Positions 53,587 through 61,857 are shown, counted from the stretch's first letter. The stretch is 64,000 nt of DNA from Streptomyces sp. NBC_00377 (GCF_036075115.1 NZ_CP107958.1:5642001-5706000); one strand, 5' to 3'. Translations and numbers: made by a program. The notes: generated by a model from the letters alone, not told the origin.

Positions 53587-54002
53587 AGGGATCGCAGGAC
53601 AGATGGCGCGTTTGCGGCGGTGGACGCGTGGGCGCAGTTCGATGTGCGCTCCGGCCTGCGTCCCACCATCGCGTGGGCCGAACTCGGCGGAGTGGACAAC
53701 TGCCAAGTGGTGGACGGAACGCTGCGCTCGGACGAGGCACGCACCGCGACGTTCCCTCACTACGAGGCGACGACGCGATCGCGCCGGACGTCGAACGGGA
53801 TGCCGGGGCGGTACAGAGATGGATCGACGAGGGTGAGGAAGGCCTGGCAGTGCCCCACCGCCCTCTTCCTGTCGGGCCTGCCGAGGAGCGCGCCCCCGAG
53901 GATTCGGTGGAGCGCTTGACGGACCATTTCGCGGACACGCCCGTATGCGGGAAGGAAGAGAGCGAGGAGGGGCCGGAGGAGGACTGATCCGAGCTCTTCG
54001 TC
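53587..54002 (+). pseudogene. Decayed second copy of the HTH-GHKL C-terminus plus other fragments
   Basis: At 53632-53765 one plus-strand frame reads QFDVRSGLRPTIAWAEL and then NCQVVDGTL, clearly related to FDVRSGGRPSLEWAEL and NCEIVDGRL near the C-terminus of the HTH-GHKL protein encoded upstream. There is no start or ATPase domain. From about 53750 a different frame (VERDAGAVQRWIDEGEEGLA ... an acidic EESEEGPEED end, stop at 53985-53987) has normal codon bias and looks like the tail of another lost gene. The stretch is therefore debris from gene loss or module exchange rather than an intact gene. Confidence 0.65.
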
Positions 54003-55232
54003 CTACAGGTGGGGAGGGCGCCAGGACTTCAGCGCCTCGATGGCTCGCTCCTTGCGGCTCTCGTCCAGTCCCAGTGCCGTGCACAGGACGTGGAGGGCGA
54101 GGAGCGGCGGGATCGCGTTGCCGATCTGTTGTGCGACGTCGGTGCCTTGCCAGGGGTACTCGACCGGGAAGGTTTGCAGCAGACCGATCTCGCGGAACGT
54201 GAAACGGTCCTGTTCCGGACCCAGTTCGGGCTCGCCGTCCGCGTTGAAGCCCTTGAGGTCGAACACCGTGTTGCGGCGCACCTTGCCGGTGACGGTGGCG
54301 GACGGCACGTCGGAGGCGCGGAGTCCTCGCTTCTTGGGGTCACCGCCCGACCCGTAGTTGGAGCGGACCACGAAGTCCGTGGAACGCGAATCCTTGAGCG
54401 CGTCACCCATGGAGACCCATGGCTTCACCGACTGGGGGGCCGGCGCCGTGGAGCCGAAGAGCGGGCTCTGCTGGAGGGCCTGTGTCCGCACCGTGGGTTC
54501 CGGAACCGCGGGGAGGCGCTTCGCCCCCTTGCGATAGCGCTGATGGGTCAGCGGCGGGAACTCGACATCTTGGCCCCTGCCGTCCCCCTGGTATCGGGCG
54601 ATCAGCACGGCGCGACGACGCGTCTGTGGCACCCCGTACTCCTCGGTGTGCAGGATGTGACAGTCCGCGTCATATCCGAGTTCGCGAAGGATCTCGCGAT
54701 ACTTCTTCCAGACGGGGAGCACGGTAGGGACCTGCTCCAGCATCACCACCTCGTAGGGGTCGGCCTTGAGCTTCTTCTCGACGATCCATCGGAGAGGTTG
54801 GAGCACGAGCCCGGTGCGCTCGTCGGCCCATGCCAGTTCGTGGGCCCTCCGCTCCACCTCGGCCCAGGCCTTCTCCAGTTCCTCGACGCTCTTGCTGTTC
54901 CCCACGATCTCGGCCAGGTCCATCACCTCTTCGAGGGCTTTGTGGCCCTCTCGGTTGCCCGCCACCGAGTAGGTCTGGCAGGGCGGGCCCCCGGTGAGGA
55001 CGCTGGCCGAGCGAACCTCGGGGTCGAGCGGGTTCACCTTCGCCACGTCGCCCACTTCGGTGGTGCGTAGACCGGCTGCGTGCCGGGTCGCTCGGGTCGA
55101 CTTCTCCCACTCCACGCCGATGCTGGGTACTCCGAGCACCTCTGCCGCGATGTCCAGGCCACCCGGTCCCGCGAAGAGATCGACGATGACGGGCGGATCC
55201 TGCTTCGCGTCCGGATGAGGTGCTCGGGCCAT
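54003..55232 (-). CDS. DNA (cytosine-5-)-methyltransferase, catalytically complete
   Basis: A 409-residue m5C methylase. Motif I IVDLFAGPGGLDIAAEVLGV binds SAM; motif IV TGGPPCQTYSVAGNR holds the catalytic Cys; motif VI is MLEQVPTVLP (Glu present, Asn of ENV replaced by Gln); motif VIII is GVPQTRRRAVLIA; motif X is QQIGNAIPPLLALHVL. The ~120 residues between VIII and X form the target-recognition domain. Motif VI deviates slightly from the norm. The recognition sequence is unknown. It is the last gene in a minus-strand run with a second methylase-like gene and vsr. Confidence 0.93.
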   Translation of the reverse strand: MARAPHPDAKQDPPVIVDLFAGPGGLDIAAEVLGVPSIGVEWEKSTRATRHAAGLRTTEVGDVAKVNPLDPEVRSASVLTGGPPCQTYSVAGNREGHKALEEVMDLAEIVGNSKSVEELEKAWAEVERRAHELAWADERTGLVLQPLRWIVEKKLKADPYEVVMLEQVPTVLPVWKKYREILRELGYDADCHILHTEEYGVPQTRRRAVLIARYQGDGRGQDVEFPPLTHQRYRKGAKRLPAVPEPTVRTQALQQSPLFGSTAPAPQSVKPWVSMGDALKDSRSTDFVVRSNYGSGGDPKKRGLRASDVPSATVTGKVRRNTVFDLKGFNADGEPELGPEQDRFTFREIGLLQTFPVEYPWQGTDVAQQIGNAIPPLLALHVLCTALGLDESRKERAIEALKSWRPPHL

Positions 55233-55329
55233 GAGGTGAAAGTGTAGCCGGCCGGGGAAGGTGCCTACGTCCGTCTCGTGAGGCCGGTGGAGGGCCCGCG
55301 ATTTCTGCTCTGAACAGGAAGTTCTTCGT

Positions 55330-56301
55330 TCAGGAACGGATTGCGTGGGCGATCGCCAGCCCGAGCGCCTCGCCCACCGGCGGCGGGGAGGCGTGGCCGA
55401 TCTGCCGGTAGCGGGCCGTCTTCCTTCCGACGATCTCCCAATCTTTCGGGAAGCCCTGGAGCAGAGCGGCCTGGTTCACTGTGAGCCGCACCATGCCGTC
55501 CTTGCCGAGCTCCGGGGACCACACGAAGTCCGGTCCGGGGATCTCGTCGCCCAGCGAGTGGGCGTTCACTCCCATTTTCTCCCATTTTCGCTTGGTTCCG
55601 GCGGGCCCCAGGTCGGCTCCACCTCGATTCTTCGACCCACCGACCAGAGTCGGAGCCACCGAGGTCGCCTGGGCCGCCCATCGGTCGGCGTCCCTCCAGC
55701 CGGCCGACCGCATGGAGGATGCCAGGGCCTCGCCGGCCGACACATGGTCCGTCACGGTGGGGGAGGGGGGCCGGAACGAGGAGAACCACCCCTTCTTGAG
55801 TGCCACCAGGATTCCCTGCTTGCGGTCCTGCGGCACTGCGAAGTCGGCGGCGTTGAGGACGAACCAGCTGCACTCGTATCCGAGATGCTCCAGCTCGGCC
55901 CGGGCGAACTCACGGAAGTCGTGGAACCTGTCCGAGTCCGCGAGGGCGGGCACATTCTCGAGGAGCAGGGCCCGAGGCCTGACGGCGTGGGCGAGGTAGA
56001 CGGCGGCCTTCAGGAGTCGTTCCTCCTCGCCCGACTCCGCTCGGGCGGCCGTGGCGTTGGACTTCACCCGGGGCAGTCCCGCGGACAGCAGGTCCACGTC
56101 GTAGCTTTCCGGGTGCTCGCTGGGGTCGAGGTCCATGAGGTCCGCTTGCAGCACATTCCACTGCGGTCGGTTGGTCCGCAGGGTCCGGCAGGCGTCGGCG
56201 TCCTCGTCCAGGAGCAGTGTCGGCTCGAAGCCTGCCCGCTCCAGGCCCAGGGCGAGCCCACCCGCCCCTGAGCACACGTCGACAAAGGTCAGCCGGCTCA
56301 T
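55330..56301 (-). CDS. m5C methyltransferase-like protein lacking the catalytic Pro-Cys-Gln motif
   Basis: A 323-residue protein. Motif I TFVDVCSGAGGLALGLERAG and the Asp of motif II/III are intact, as is motif VI LLLENVPALADS. But motif IV, usually GxPCQ, reads LLSAGLPRVKSNATAARAES with no Cys, and motif VIII is QDRKQGILVAL instead of QxRxR. Motif X-like GHASPPPVGEALGLAIA ends the protein. It should bind SAM yet not methylate by the normal route. It may act as a partner of the intact methylase 97 bases downstream or as a sensor. ATG at 56301 overlaps the vsr stop. Confidence 0.88.
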   Translation of the reverse strand: MSRLTFVDVCSGAGGLALGLERAGFEPTLLLDEDADACRTLRTNRPQWNVLQADLMDLDPSEHPESYDVDLLSAGLPRVKSNATAARAESGEEERLLKAAVYLAHAVRPRALLLENVPALADSDRFHDFREFARAELEHLGYECSWFVLNAADFAVPQDRKQGILVALKKGWFSSFRPPSPTVTDHVSAGEALASSMRSAGWRDADRWAAQATSVAPTLVGGSKNRGGADLGPAGTKRKWEKMGVNAHSLGDEIPGPDFVWSPELGKDGMVRLTVNQAALLQGFPKDWEIVGRKTARYRQIGHASPPPVGEALGLAIAHAIRS

Positions 56302-56720
56302 CGATTCGTCACCGCCGCCGAGATGCGAAGGGCCACATCCTCCGGAGCCTCGTGCTCCCAGAATCGCAGCACCGTCCAGCCTTCCGTGGTCAGGTGCTCG
56401 GTCGTCTCCCGGTCCCGTGCCATGTTGCGTTCCAGCTTGGTCCGCCACCACTCCGCGTTGGACTTGGGGTGGGTGGCGTGCAGTGGGCAGCCGTGCCAGA
56501 AGCAGCCGTCGATGAGGACCGCCACCTTCGCTCGGGGGAACGCCACGTCGATCCGTCGTCGAGGCATGCCCGGGACGGGGTATTCCACGCGGTAGCGCAT
56601 ACCGCTCGCGTGCAGCAGCCGCCGTACGGCCAACTCGACACCGGTGTCCTTGCTCGCCTGCCTGCTCATGCGGGCTGAGACGCCGGGAGAAGAGGGCGTC
56701 AATTCGTTCACTGTCGTCAT
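56298..56720 (-). CDS. vsr: Very short patch repair (Vsr) endonuclease
   Basis: A 140-residue mismatch endonuclease that nicks beside T:G pairs arising from deaminated m5C. Landmarks: RRLLHASGMRYRVEYPVPGM, PRRRIDVAFPRAKVAVLIDG (catalytic Asp), CFWHGCPLHATHPKSNAEWW (Zn-binding Cys/His and catalytic His), RDRETTEHLTTEGWTVLRFW. The product corrects damage created by the m5C methylase of the same operon. The start at 56720 is used; MSRQASK (56669) is an alternative. Its stop overlaps the next ATG (ATGA). Confidence 0.94.
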   Translation of the reverse strand: MTTVNELTPSSPGVSARMSRQASKDTGVELAVRRLLHASGMRYRVEYPVPGMPRRRIDVAFPRAKVAVLIDGCFWHGCPLHATHPKSNAEWWRTKLERNMARDRETTEHLTTEGWTVLRFWEHEAPEDVALRISAAVTNR

Positions 56721-56839
56721 GCCTCACGAATGCATGTGGCCACGGTCGGCGATCGCCATGATCAGGGACTCACGGCCTCGGTTCGTCGCGTGTGTGCGGG
56801 CGTGTGGTGCAGGCCGGGAGTCCCAGGAGCGCCATGGTC

Positions 56840-57871
56840 TCAAGCTCTTGAGGCGGCCCCATGACACGCTTCGTAGCTGTTCCCCGACCCGCACCAACAC
56901 TTTGCCCCCCGCTCCGGCGGCCACCCCGCGGCCCGGCCCCGGGCTGCCAGCGTCGTCGCGTATTGCGGGAGCAGGTCCGTGTCTGCCGGGGATGTGCCCT
57001 CCGAGGCTGCGAAGGCCTCGTACGACGGGACCGTGCCTGTCACGATGCCGAGGTTGGGCGTGCCCGAGGCGGACAGTTCGCGCAAGGACGCCTCTATGCC
57101 TGCCAGGTGCTGCTCGTGCGACGGGTATTCCTCCGTCAACGTCGGGTATGCGGCGACCAGTTCGGAGAGTTCCGCCGCCGGCCAGTGCAGGACCGCGACG
57201 GGGAACGGGCGGGACAGTTCCTCCCGGTAGGTGCCGAGTTCGGCGCGCAGCCGGGAGATCTCCGCCTGGAGCTCCGCCGGGTTGTCCGAGCCCAGGGACC
57301 AGACGCGTTTCGGGTCGTGGAGCTCGTCCAGGGGGACGGGGGACGTGTGGAGGGTGTCGGCGAGGACGTCCCAGTCGTCGTGGGGCGCGCCCAGCATGCG
57401 GCGGACGCGGTGGCGGCCGAAGAGGAGGGGGTGGGAGGCGTGCGGGACCTCCGTCGTGTCAGCCAGGAGCAGGGTCACCCCTTCCGTGAACGTCTTCTGC
57501 GCCGCCTCCAGCTCGTCGTGGGACTCCAGGGACTCCGCGACGATCACCCAGGGGGCGGGGTCCCGGGGGGCCGCGGCCCGGATGCCGTCGATGATGGCCC
57601 TGGCCTCGGCCTCGTGACCGTACTCCCACAGGTTGGAAGCCTTCAGGGCGCGGATCAGATAGGGGCTCTCCAGGTGCTCCGGGGCCTCGGAGGAGGACAG
57701 GAGGCGGTCGTACAGGGTCGTCGCTGCGGGGCGGTCGCCGGCCAGTTCCAGGTGGGCCGCGGCCTGCAACAGCAGGGCTTCCGCGTCCTCGGGATACAGG
57801 CCGGCGGTCCGCTCCAGGCGTGCCGCTTCGGCGGTGTGGTCGACGTTCTCGGCAGGCGTGTCGGGGCGCAT
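56840..57871 (-). CDS. SEC-C metal-binding domain protein with TPR-like helices
   Basis: A 343-residue soluble protein starting MRPDTPAENVDHTAEAARLE. The N-terminal half looks like TPR-type helical repeats (YPEDAEALLLQAAAHLELAG, RPAATTLYDRLLSSSEAPEH); the end carries the SEC-C zinc motif AKCWCGSGNSYEACHG. Such proteins are frequent in Streptomyces with no known role; SEC-C motifs bind zinc and mediate protein contacts. The frame is open for 80 more codons upstream through a tandem repeat, but that part lacks protein character. It marks the right side of the defence island. Confidence 0.9.
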   Translation of the reverse strand: MRPDTPAENVDHTAEAARLERTAGLYPEDAEALLLQAAAHLELAGDRPAATTLYDRLLSSSEAPEHLESPYLIRALKASNLWEYGHEAEARAIIDGIRAAAPRDPAPWVIVAESLESHDELEAAQKTFTEGVTLLLADTTEVPHASHPLLFGRHRVRRMLGAPHDDWDVLADTLHTSPVPLDELHDPKRVWSLGSDNPAELQAEISRLRAELGTYREELSRPFPVAVLHWPAAELSELVAAYPTLTEEYPSHEQHLAGIEASLRELSASGTPNLGIVTGTVPSYEAFAASEGTSPADTDLLPQYATTLAARGRAAGWPPERGAKCWCGSGNSYEACHGAASRA

Positions 57872-57936
57872 GGTTGACACCGTAGCGCCGCCTGCTGACG
57901 AAAGAGAGATATCTGCAGGCCAGGAGGCGCGGATTG

Positions 57937-58137
57937 CCCGGCGCCACCCGGCGGAGGCCGCCCGTACCCGGCACGACCCGGCGGCAGCCGCCCATGCTCG
58001 GCGCCACCCGGCGGCAGCCACCCGTACCCGGCACGACCCGGCGGCAGCCACCCGCACCCGGCACCACCCGGCGGCAGCCACCCGCACCCGGCACCACCCG
58101 GCGGCAGTCACCCCTACCCGGCGCCACCCGGCGGCAG
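57937..58137. repeat. Tandem repeat, about 6.7 copies of a 30-bp unit
   Basis: The unit is CCCGGCACGACCCGGCGGCA plus GCCACCCGTA (30 bases), with single-base variation between copies. It begins at 57937 and breaks off after 21 bases of the seventh copy at about 58137. It lies between the SEC-C gene's promoter and the 3' end of the GH30 gene. There are no spacers of unique sequence, so it is not a CRISPR array. Confidence 0.9.
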
Positions 58138-58144
58138 GACGCCT

Positions 58145-59620
58145 CTAGATCGTCACCCCGTCCACCTGAAGGGTCTGCACCGCGCCTGCCGCGAACGGCA
58201 CGCTGATCGTTCTGCCGCTCAGGTAGGTGTCCGAGCGGGCCGTGTAGAGGTCGCCCGAGCCGTTCGTCACCGTGTTCCAGCGAGGGACCAGGCCCGACGC
58301 GCCACCCGTCACCGTCGTGAAGCGGGAGAGGTCGAAGGTCAGGGTCTGGGCCGACGAGGAGGTGTTCGCGGCCACGATCACCAGGCGCTTCGCCGCTTTG
58401 TCGATCGCCGCCGCCGCGTAGCTCACGCCCGTGTCGAGGATCGTCATGCCGGGCCGGATGTGTCGGCTGAACTGGGCCATCACGTAGTACTTGGTGGTGA
58501 CCGCGCCGGCCGCCAGCGTGCTCGGGTCGTACGCGATCATCGCCCAGCCCGACGACGGGTCCATGACCTGCCAGTAGACCCACGCGGTCGGGTGCAGCCA
58601 GCGGAAGTCGTAGAGCAGGTTGCTCGCCATCGTGAGACCGGTGCCGTCCTTGTCGCCGGTCTCGGAGTTCCACAGCGCCTTGCCGGACGTCGTCACCACG
58701 TCGGAGTAGAGCAGGTCGCGGCGGCCGCCCGAGCCCTGGTAGCCGTGGACGTTGACCCGGTTCACATACCCCTTCGTCGTCGACGAGAAGGAGTTCCAGG
58801 TGGTGCGGGCGAGGTCGTAGCTCGTCTCGTCCGACGCCGAGATCTTCGTCCCCGTCAGGCCGCGCTTGTCCAGCTCGCTGCGCATGTAGGGGAGTACGGC
58901 CGACTGGACGGCCGCGTCCATGTGGCAGCCCTCCTGCGTGCCGGTCGCCGTCCACCAGGACGAGGACGGCTCGTTGAAGGGGTCGACCGTCGCGAAGTTC
59001 ACGCCCCAGTTCGACTTCGCGTACAGCGCGACCGCCGCCAGATGGGAGGCATGCTGGCGGTAGTTCCAGGTCTGGAGGTTGTTGCCGCCACCGGAGGCTC
59101 CGGAGGGGTTGTGGTTGGAACACATCCACCACATGGGGGAGTTGGCGAACAGCTCCGACGTGGCGCCGCGCGACGTCGCCTTCTGTAGCATCGCGCGCTG
59201 GGCCGCGTCCGCCGTCCAGTCCCAGGCCGAGGACGTGGGGTCCTCGTTGTTCCAGTCCTGCCAGTAGCCCTCGATCTGCTTGAACGCCGGGATGTTGGCG
59301 GAGGCCACCATGCTCGCGCCGCCGACCGTGTTCCAGCTGCACGCGCCCAGGTTGTAGCGGGCGATGTTGAGGCCGAGACCGGGGAGGGTCTTGCCGTTGT
59401 AGGACACCGACTTGGTCGTGAAGAAGATGTCGGCGAAGTCGTCCCGGGCGCCGAAGACGTTCGCCCACCAGGCGAGGGATGTGCCCCAGCCTTCCCAACT
59501 GCCGTAAGTCGTTGATGGGTTGACGGAAATCGTCGCGTCGGCACGGGCGGTGCCCGTCGCGAGGGCGCTGGTGAGGAGCGCGCCGCCCGTGGCCGCCAGC
59601 AGTGTCCTGCGTCGGATCAT
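58145..59620 (-). CDS. Secreted GH30-family glycosidase, probably endo-beta-1,6-galactanase
   Basis: A 491-residue enzyme with a Tat-type signal (MIRRRTLLAATGGALLTSAL, then ATGTARA). The mature protein starts ATISVNPSTTYGSWEGWGTS, the usual start of bacterial GH30 subfamily 5-like enzymes. The acid/base Glu is in VDPFNEPSSSWW (about residue 216) and the nucleophile Glu in LWNSETGDKDG (about 318). The C-terminal beta domain (VIVAANTSSSAQTLTFDLSR) is typical of clan A. Streptomyces relatives act on beta-1,6-galactan of plant arabinogalactan; the substrate here is inferred. Confidence 0.88.
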   Translation of the reverse strand: MIRRRTLLAATGGALLTSALATGTARADATISVNPSTTYGSWEGWGTSLAWWANVFGARDDFADIFFTTKSVSYNGKTLPGLGLNIARYNLGACSWNTVGGASMVASANIPAFKQIEGYWQDWNNEDPTSSAWDWTADAAQRAMLQKATSRGATSELFANSPMWWMCSNHNPSGASGGGNNLQTWNYRQHASHLAAVALYAKSNWGVNFATVDPFNEPSSSWWTATGTQEGCHMDAAVQSAVLPYMRSELDKRGLTGTKISASDETSYDLARTTWNSFSSTTKGYVNRVNVHGYQGSGGRRDLLYSDVVTTSGKALWNSETGDKDGTGLTMASNLLYDFRWLHPTAWVYWQVMDPSSGWAMIAYDPSTLAAGAVTTKYYVMAQFSRHIRPGMTILDTGVSYAAAAIDKAAKRLVIVAANTSSSAQTLTFDLSRFTTVTGGASGLVPRWNTVTNGSGDLYTARSDTYLSGRTISVPFAAGAVQTLQVDGVTI

Positions 59621-59819
59621 GACTTCTCCGCTTCGATGACAGCGAACGACCGCCGGTCGTCCCAACCGGCGTCGTCGGGTGCGTCAGTGCACTGGTGTCT
59701 GCGGTGCGTCAGTGCGTCACGAAGCATCGGGTGCGGCCCGTGGTGTTGTCGAGAGTTCTGACAGCCCTTTCTCAAACCTGTTGAGGAAGGGCGGGGGAGG
59801 GTTCGAGGGGGCGAACGGT

Positions 59820-60659
59820 ATGGAGACCTCTCTCCCTTGCGCCTATCGTGCCCGCGTGCGGATTCCCCTCGTACAGCACAGCACCCGGCGGCGGCGCGCC
59901 CGGTACCGGCGGGTGCTCTGGAGCGGTGCCGAAGTCCTCGTCACGGCAGGGGTGTTGGTGCTGCTCCTTGTCGTGCACCAGCTGTGGTGGACCAACCGGG
60001 AGGCCAAGGAGGGCGCCGAACGGCGGGTGGAGTCGCTGGAACGGGAGTGGGGGAGCGGCGGCGGCTCGGCCGGTGATCCCGCCGACGCGGGCGGCTCCGG
60101 TTCCGGCTCGGGTTCGGGAGCCGGGTCCGGCTCCACGTCCGGGTCCGACGGTGCCGTCGCGTCATCGGGCGGCGGGAGTTGGGCGTCGTCCGGCGCGCCG
60201 CGCTCCTCGCAGGCTTACGCCGTGCTCCGCATCCCCCGGCTCGGCCTCCGCGTCCCCGTCGCCGAGGGCACCAGCAAGCAGAAGGTCCTCAACAAGGGGT
60301 ACGTCGGCCACTACGCCGGCACCCGGCAACCGGGCCAGACGGGCAACTTCGCGGTGGCCGGGCACCGCAACACCCACGGCGAGCCCTTCCGGTACCTCAA
60401 CCATCTGAGGAAGGGCGACAAGGTGGAGGTGGAGACCCGCGAGGCCACCTACACCTATGTCGTCGACAAGATCCTGCCGCAGACCTCGCCCCGTGACTCG
60501 GGTGTCATCCGGCCCGTGCCCCGTTCCCTCACCGAGCCCGCCTACGGGTACGACGCCCCCGGCCGCTACCTCACCCTCACCACCTGCACGCCCGAGTACA
60601 CCTCCCGCTACCGCCTGGTCGTGTGGGGCAGGCTGGTCGCGTCGCTTCCCCGGGGATAG
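59820..60659 (+). CDS. Class E-type sortase
   Basis: A 279-residue membrane-anchored transpeptidase. It has a basic N-terminus, one membrane helix (VLVTAGVLVLLLVVHQLWW), a ~60-residue Gly/Ser linker, then the catalytic domain: YAVLRIPRLGLRVPVAEGTS, NFAVAGHRNTHGEPF (His182), LTTCTPEYTSRYRLVVWGR (Cys ~255, Arg ~265). The Tyr in TPEYTSRYR fits class E, which prefers LAxTG signals. ATG at 59820, after GAGGGGGCG, is chosen; GTG at 59856 is an alternative. No intact substrate gene is nearby, but a stray LASTG signal lies at 28.7 kb. Confidence 0.92.
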   Translation: METSLPCAYRARVRIPLVQHSTRRRRARYRRVLWSGAEVLVTAGVLVLLLVVHQLWWTNREAKEGAERRVESLEREWGSGGGSAGDPADAGGSGSGSGSGAGSGSTSGSDGAVASSGGGSWASSGAPRSSQAYAVLRIPRLGLRVPVAEGTSKQKVLNKGYVGHYAGTRQPGQTGNFAVAGHRNTHGEPFRYLNHLRKGDKVEVETREATYTYVVDKILPQTSPRDSGVIRPVPRSLTEPAYGYDAPGRYLTLTTCTPEYTSRYRLVVWGRLVASLPRG

Positions 60660-60698
60660 CCGGCCGCCGTGCCGCCGCCCGGTCCCGCCACGACGGCT

Positions 60699-61082
60699 CT
60701 ACGACCCTTCCTCCAGGGCCTCCCGGACGGCGGTCAGGACGGCCTCGGTGTCCGCGCCGAGGGCGCGGGCGGAGGCGGTGAAGTCACGGGCCAGGGTGGC
60801 CAGTTGGTCCGGATCGGGACGGGCGGGTTCGGACGGCGGCGCCGCCACCCGGGTGCCCGCGCCACGACGGGTGCGGATCAGCTCGGCGGTCTCCAGCTCC
60901 CGGTAGGCGCGGGCCACGGTGCCCGGCGCCAGACCGAGGTCGGAGGCCAGCTGGCGCACGGTCGGCAGGCGTTCGCCCTCCGTCAGCCGGCCGGTGACGA
61001 TCAGGGCGGCGAGCTGGGCGCGGATCTGCTCGAAGGGCGGTACCTGGCTCGTGGTGTCGACGCGGACCGCGGGTTCACTCAT
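60699..61082 (-). CDS. GntR-family regulator, YtrA subfamily
   Basis: A 127-residue repressor. The winged helix is PPFEQIRAQLAALIVTGRLT with GERLPTVRQLASDLGLAPGT and RELETAELIRTRRGAGTRVA; a short C-terminal helical segment serves as the dimerisation part, as in YtrA members, which have no large ligand domain. Its start overlaps by eight bases the stop of the membrane protein gene, so the two form an operon that it likely represses through operators near 61858-61922. Confidence 0.92.
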   Translation of the reverse strand: MSEPAVRVDTTSQVPPFEQIRAQLAALIVTGRLTEGERLPTVRQLASDLGLAPGTVARAYRELETAELIRTRRGAGTRVAAPPSEPARPDPDQLATLARDFTASARALGADTEAVLTAVREALEEGS

Positions 61083-61830
61083 CGCCGACGGCCCGGGGCA
61101 TCACGATGGTGAACAGGCACCATCCCAGGCTGAACAGGGTGAGCAGGCCCAGGGGGTAGATGACCAGGGCGGTGACGTTGCCCAGCATGCCCGCGCAGGT
61201 GGTGCGGGACAGCACCCTGCCGATCATCGCGAGGACGAGCAGCAGCTGGCTGGAGACCAGCAGCCCCCAGGCCGCCGTGATCGCCCACGAACGGTCGTGC
61301 CGCTGCTGGTTCCCGCCGGGGCGGTGGGCGATACGGCGCAGGGCCCACACGCAGGCGGCGGTACCGAGGGCGATGGAGGCGAGGATGGGGGTGGCGTAGT
61401 GGATGCCGGGCCAGGGGCCGAGGGGTCTTGTCGCCCCCCGGCATGTGACGGTGACGGCCCGGCTCGCCCGGCTCATGGAGTCGGGCGAGGCCGTGGCGGC
61501 CCCGGTCATCAGGAGGACGACGAGACACGCCGTCTGGAAGAGCAGCAGCGGCGCCATCCGGGGCGGTACATGGTCACGGACCCGGCGCGGGGCGAGGCTC
61601 GCGGTGCGGACGGCCTCCACGGGGGCCGGGGTGAGGGAGTCGCCGAGCAGAACGCCGCCGACGGCGCACAGGCCGAACGCGGTGACCGCGCTGAGGAAGG
61701 TCATGGCGACGTCGTCGCTGTCCCGCACCGCCAGCCGCTGTGCGACGACGACGCCCAGGGCCAGCCCGGCCCAGCGGGCGCAGAGGTCCGCGCGGGCGAG
61801 CAGGCGCTCAGGTGGAACGGTGTCCAGCAT
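61075..61830 (-). CDS. Polytopic membrane protein paired with a YtrA-type regulator, 251 aa
   Basis: A membrane protein with about six hydrophobic segments (AGLALGVVVAQRLAV; FLSAVTAFGLCAVGGVLLGD; LLLFQTACLVVLLMTGAA; TPILASIALGTAACVWALRR; AITAAWGLLVSSQLLLVLAM; LVIYPLGLLTLFSLGWCLFT). YtrA-type regulators usually control ABC transporter genes, but no ATPase is encoded here, so this may be a lone permease-like or stress membrane protein. I do not recognise the family. Confidence 0.8.
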   Translation of the reverse strand: MLDTVPPERLLARADLCARWAGLALGVVVAQRLAVRDSDDVAMTFLSAVTAFGLCAVGGVLLGDSLTPAPVEAVRTASLAPRRVRDHVPPRMAPLLLFQTACLVVLLMTGAATASPDSMSRASRAVTVTCRGATRPLGPWPGIHYATPILASIALGTAACVWALRRIAHRPGGNQQRHDRSWAITAAWGLLVSSQLLLVLAMIGRVLSRTTCAGMLGNVTALVIYPLGLLTLFSLGWCLFTIVMPRAVGDE

Positions 61831-61857
61831 GTGGGGCCCCCGGGTGCGTACGAAATG

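Noticed and set aside
53628-53987. Intact 119-residue plus-strand gene
   Set aside because: The N-terminal part is out of frame with the recognisable GHKL-related sequence and looks random; only the acidic C-terminal part looks protein-like, so it was treated as debris.
54003-55070. 353-codon plus-strand frame opposite the first methylase
   Set aside because: The minus strand holds all m5C methylase motifs in order; the plus frame has none.
36976-56720. Standard class 1 or class 2 DISARM, or a standard Druantia or BREX system
   Set aside because: DrmC and DrmD/DrmE-like genes are missing for DISARM; no giant DruE-like single helicase or BrxC/PglZ-type genes are present. Only the DrmA-DrmB core fits.
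36728-56839. Integrative element with att sites
   Set aside because: I looked for matching direct repeats at both edges and for an integrase, excisionase or tRNA boundary and found none, so a defined mobile element is not supported.
57937-58137. CRISPR-like array
   Set aside because: The 30-base units are directly joined with no unique spacers, and there are no cas genes in the window.
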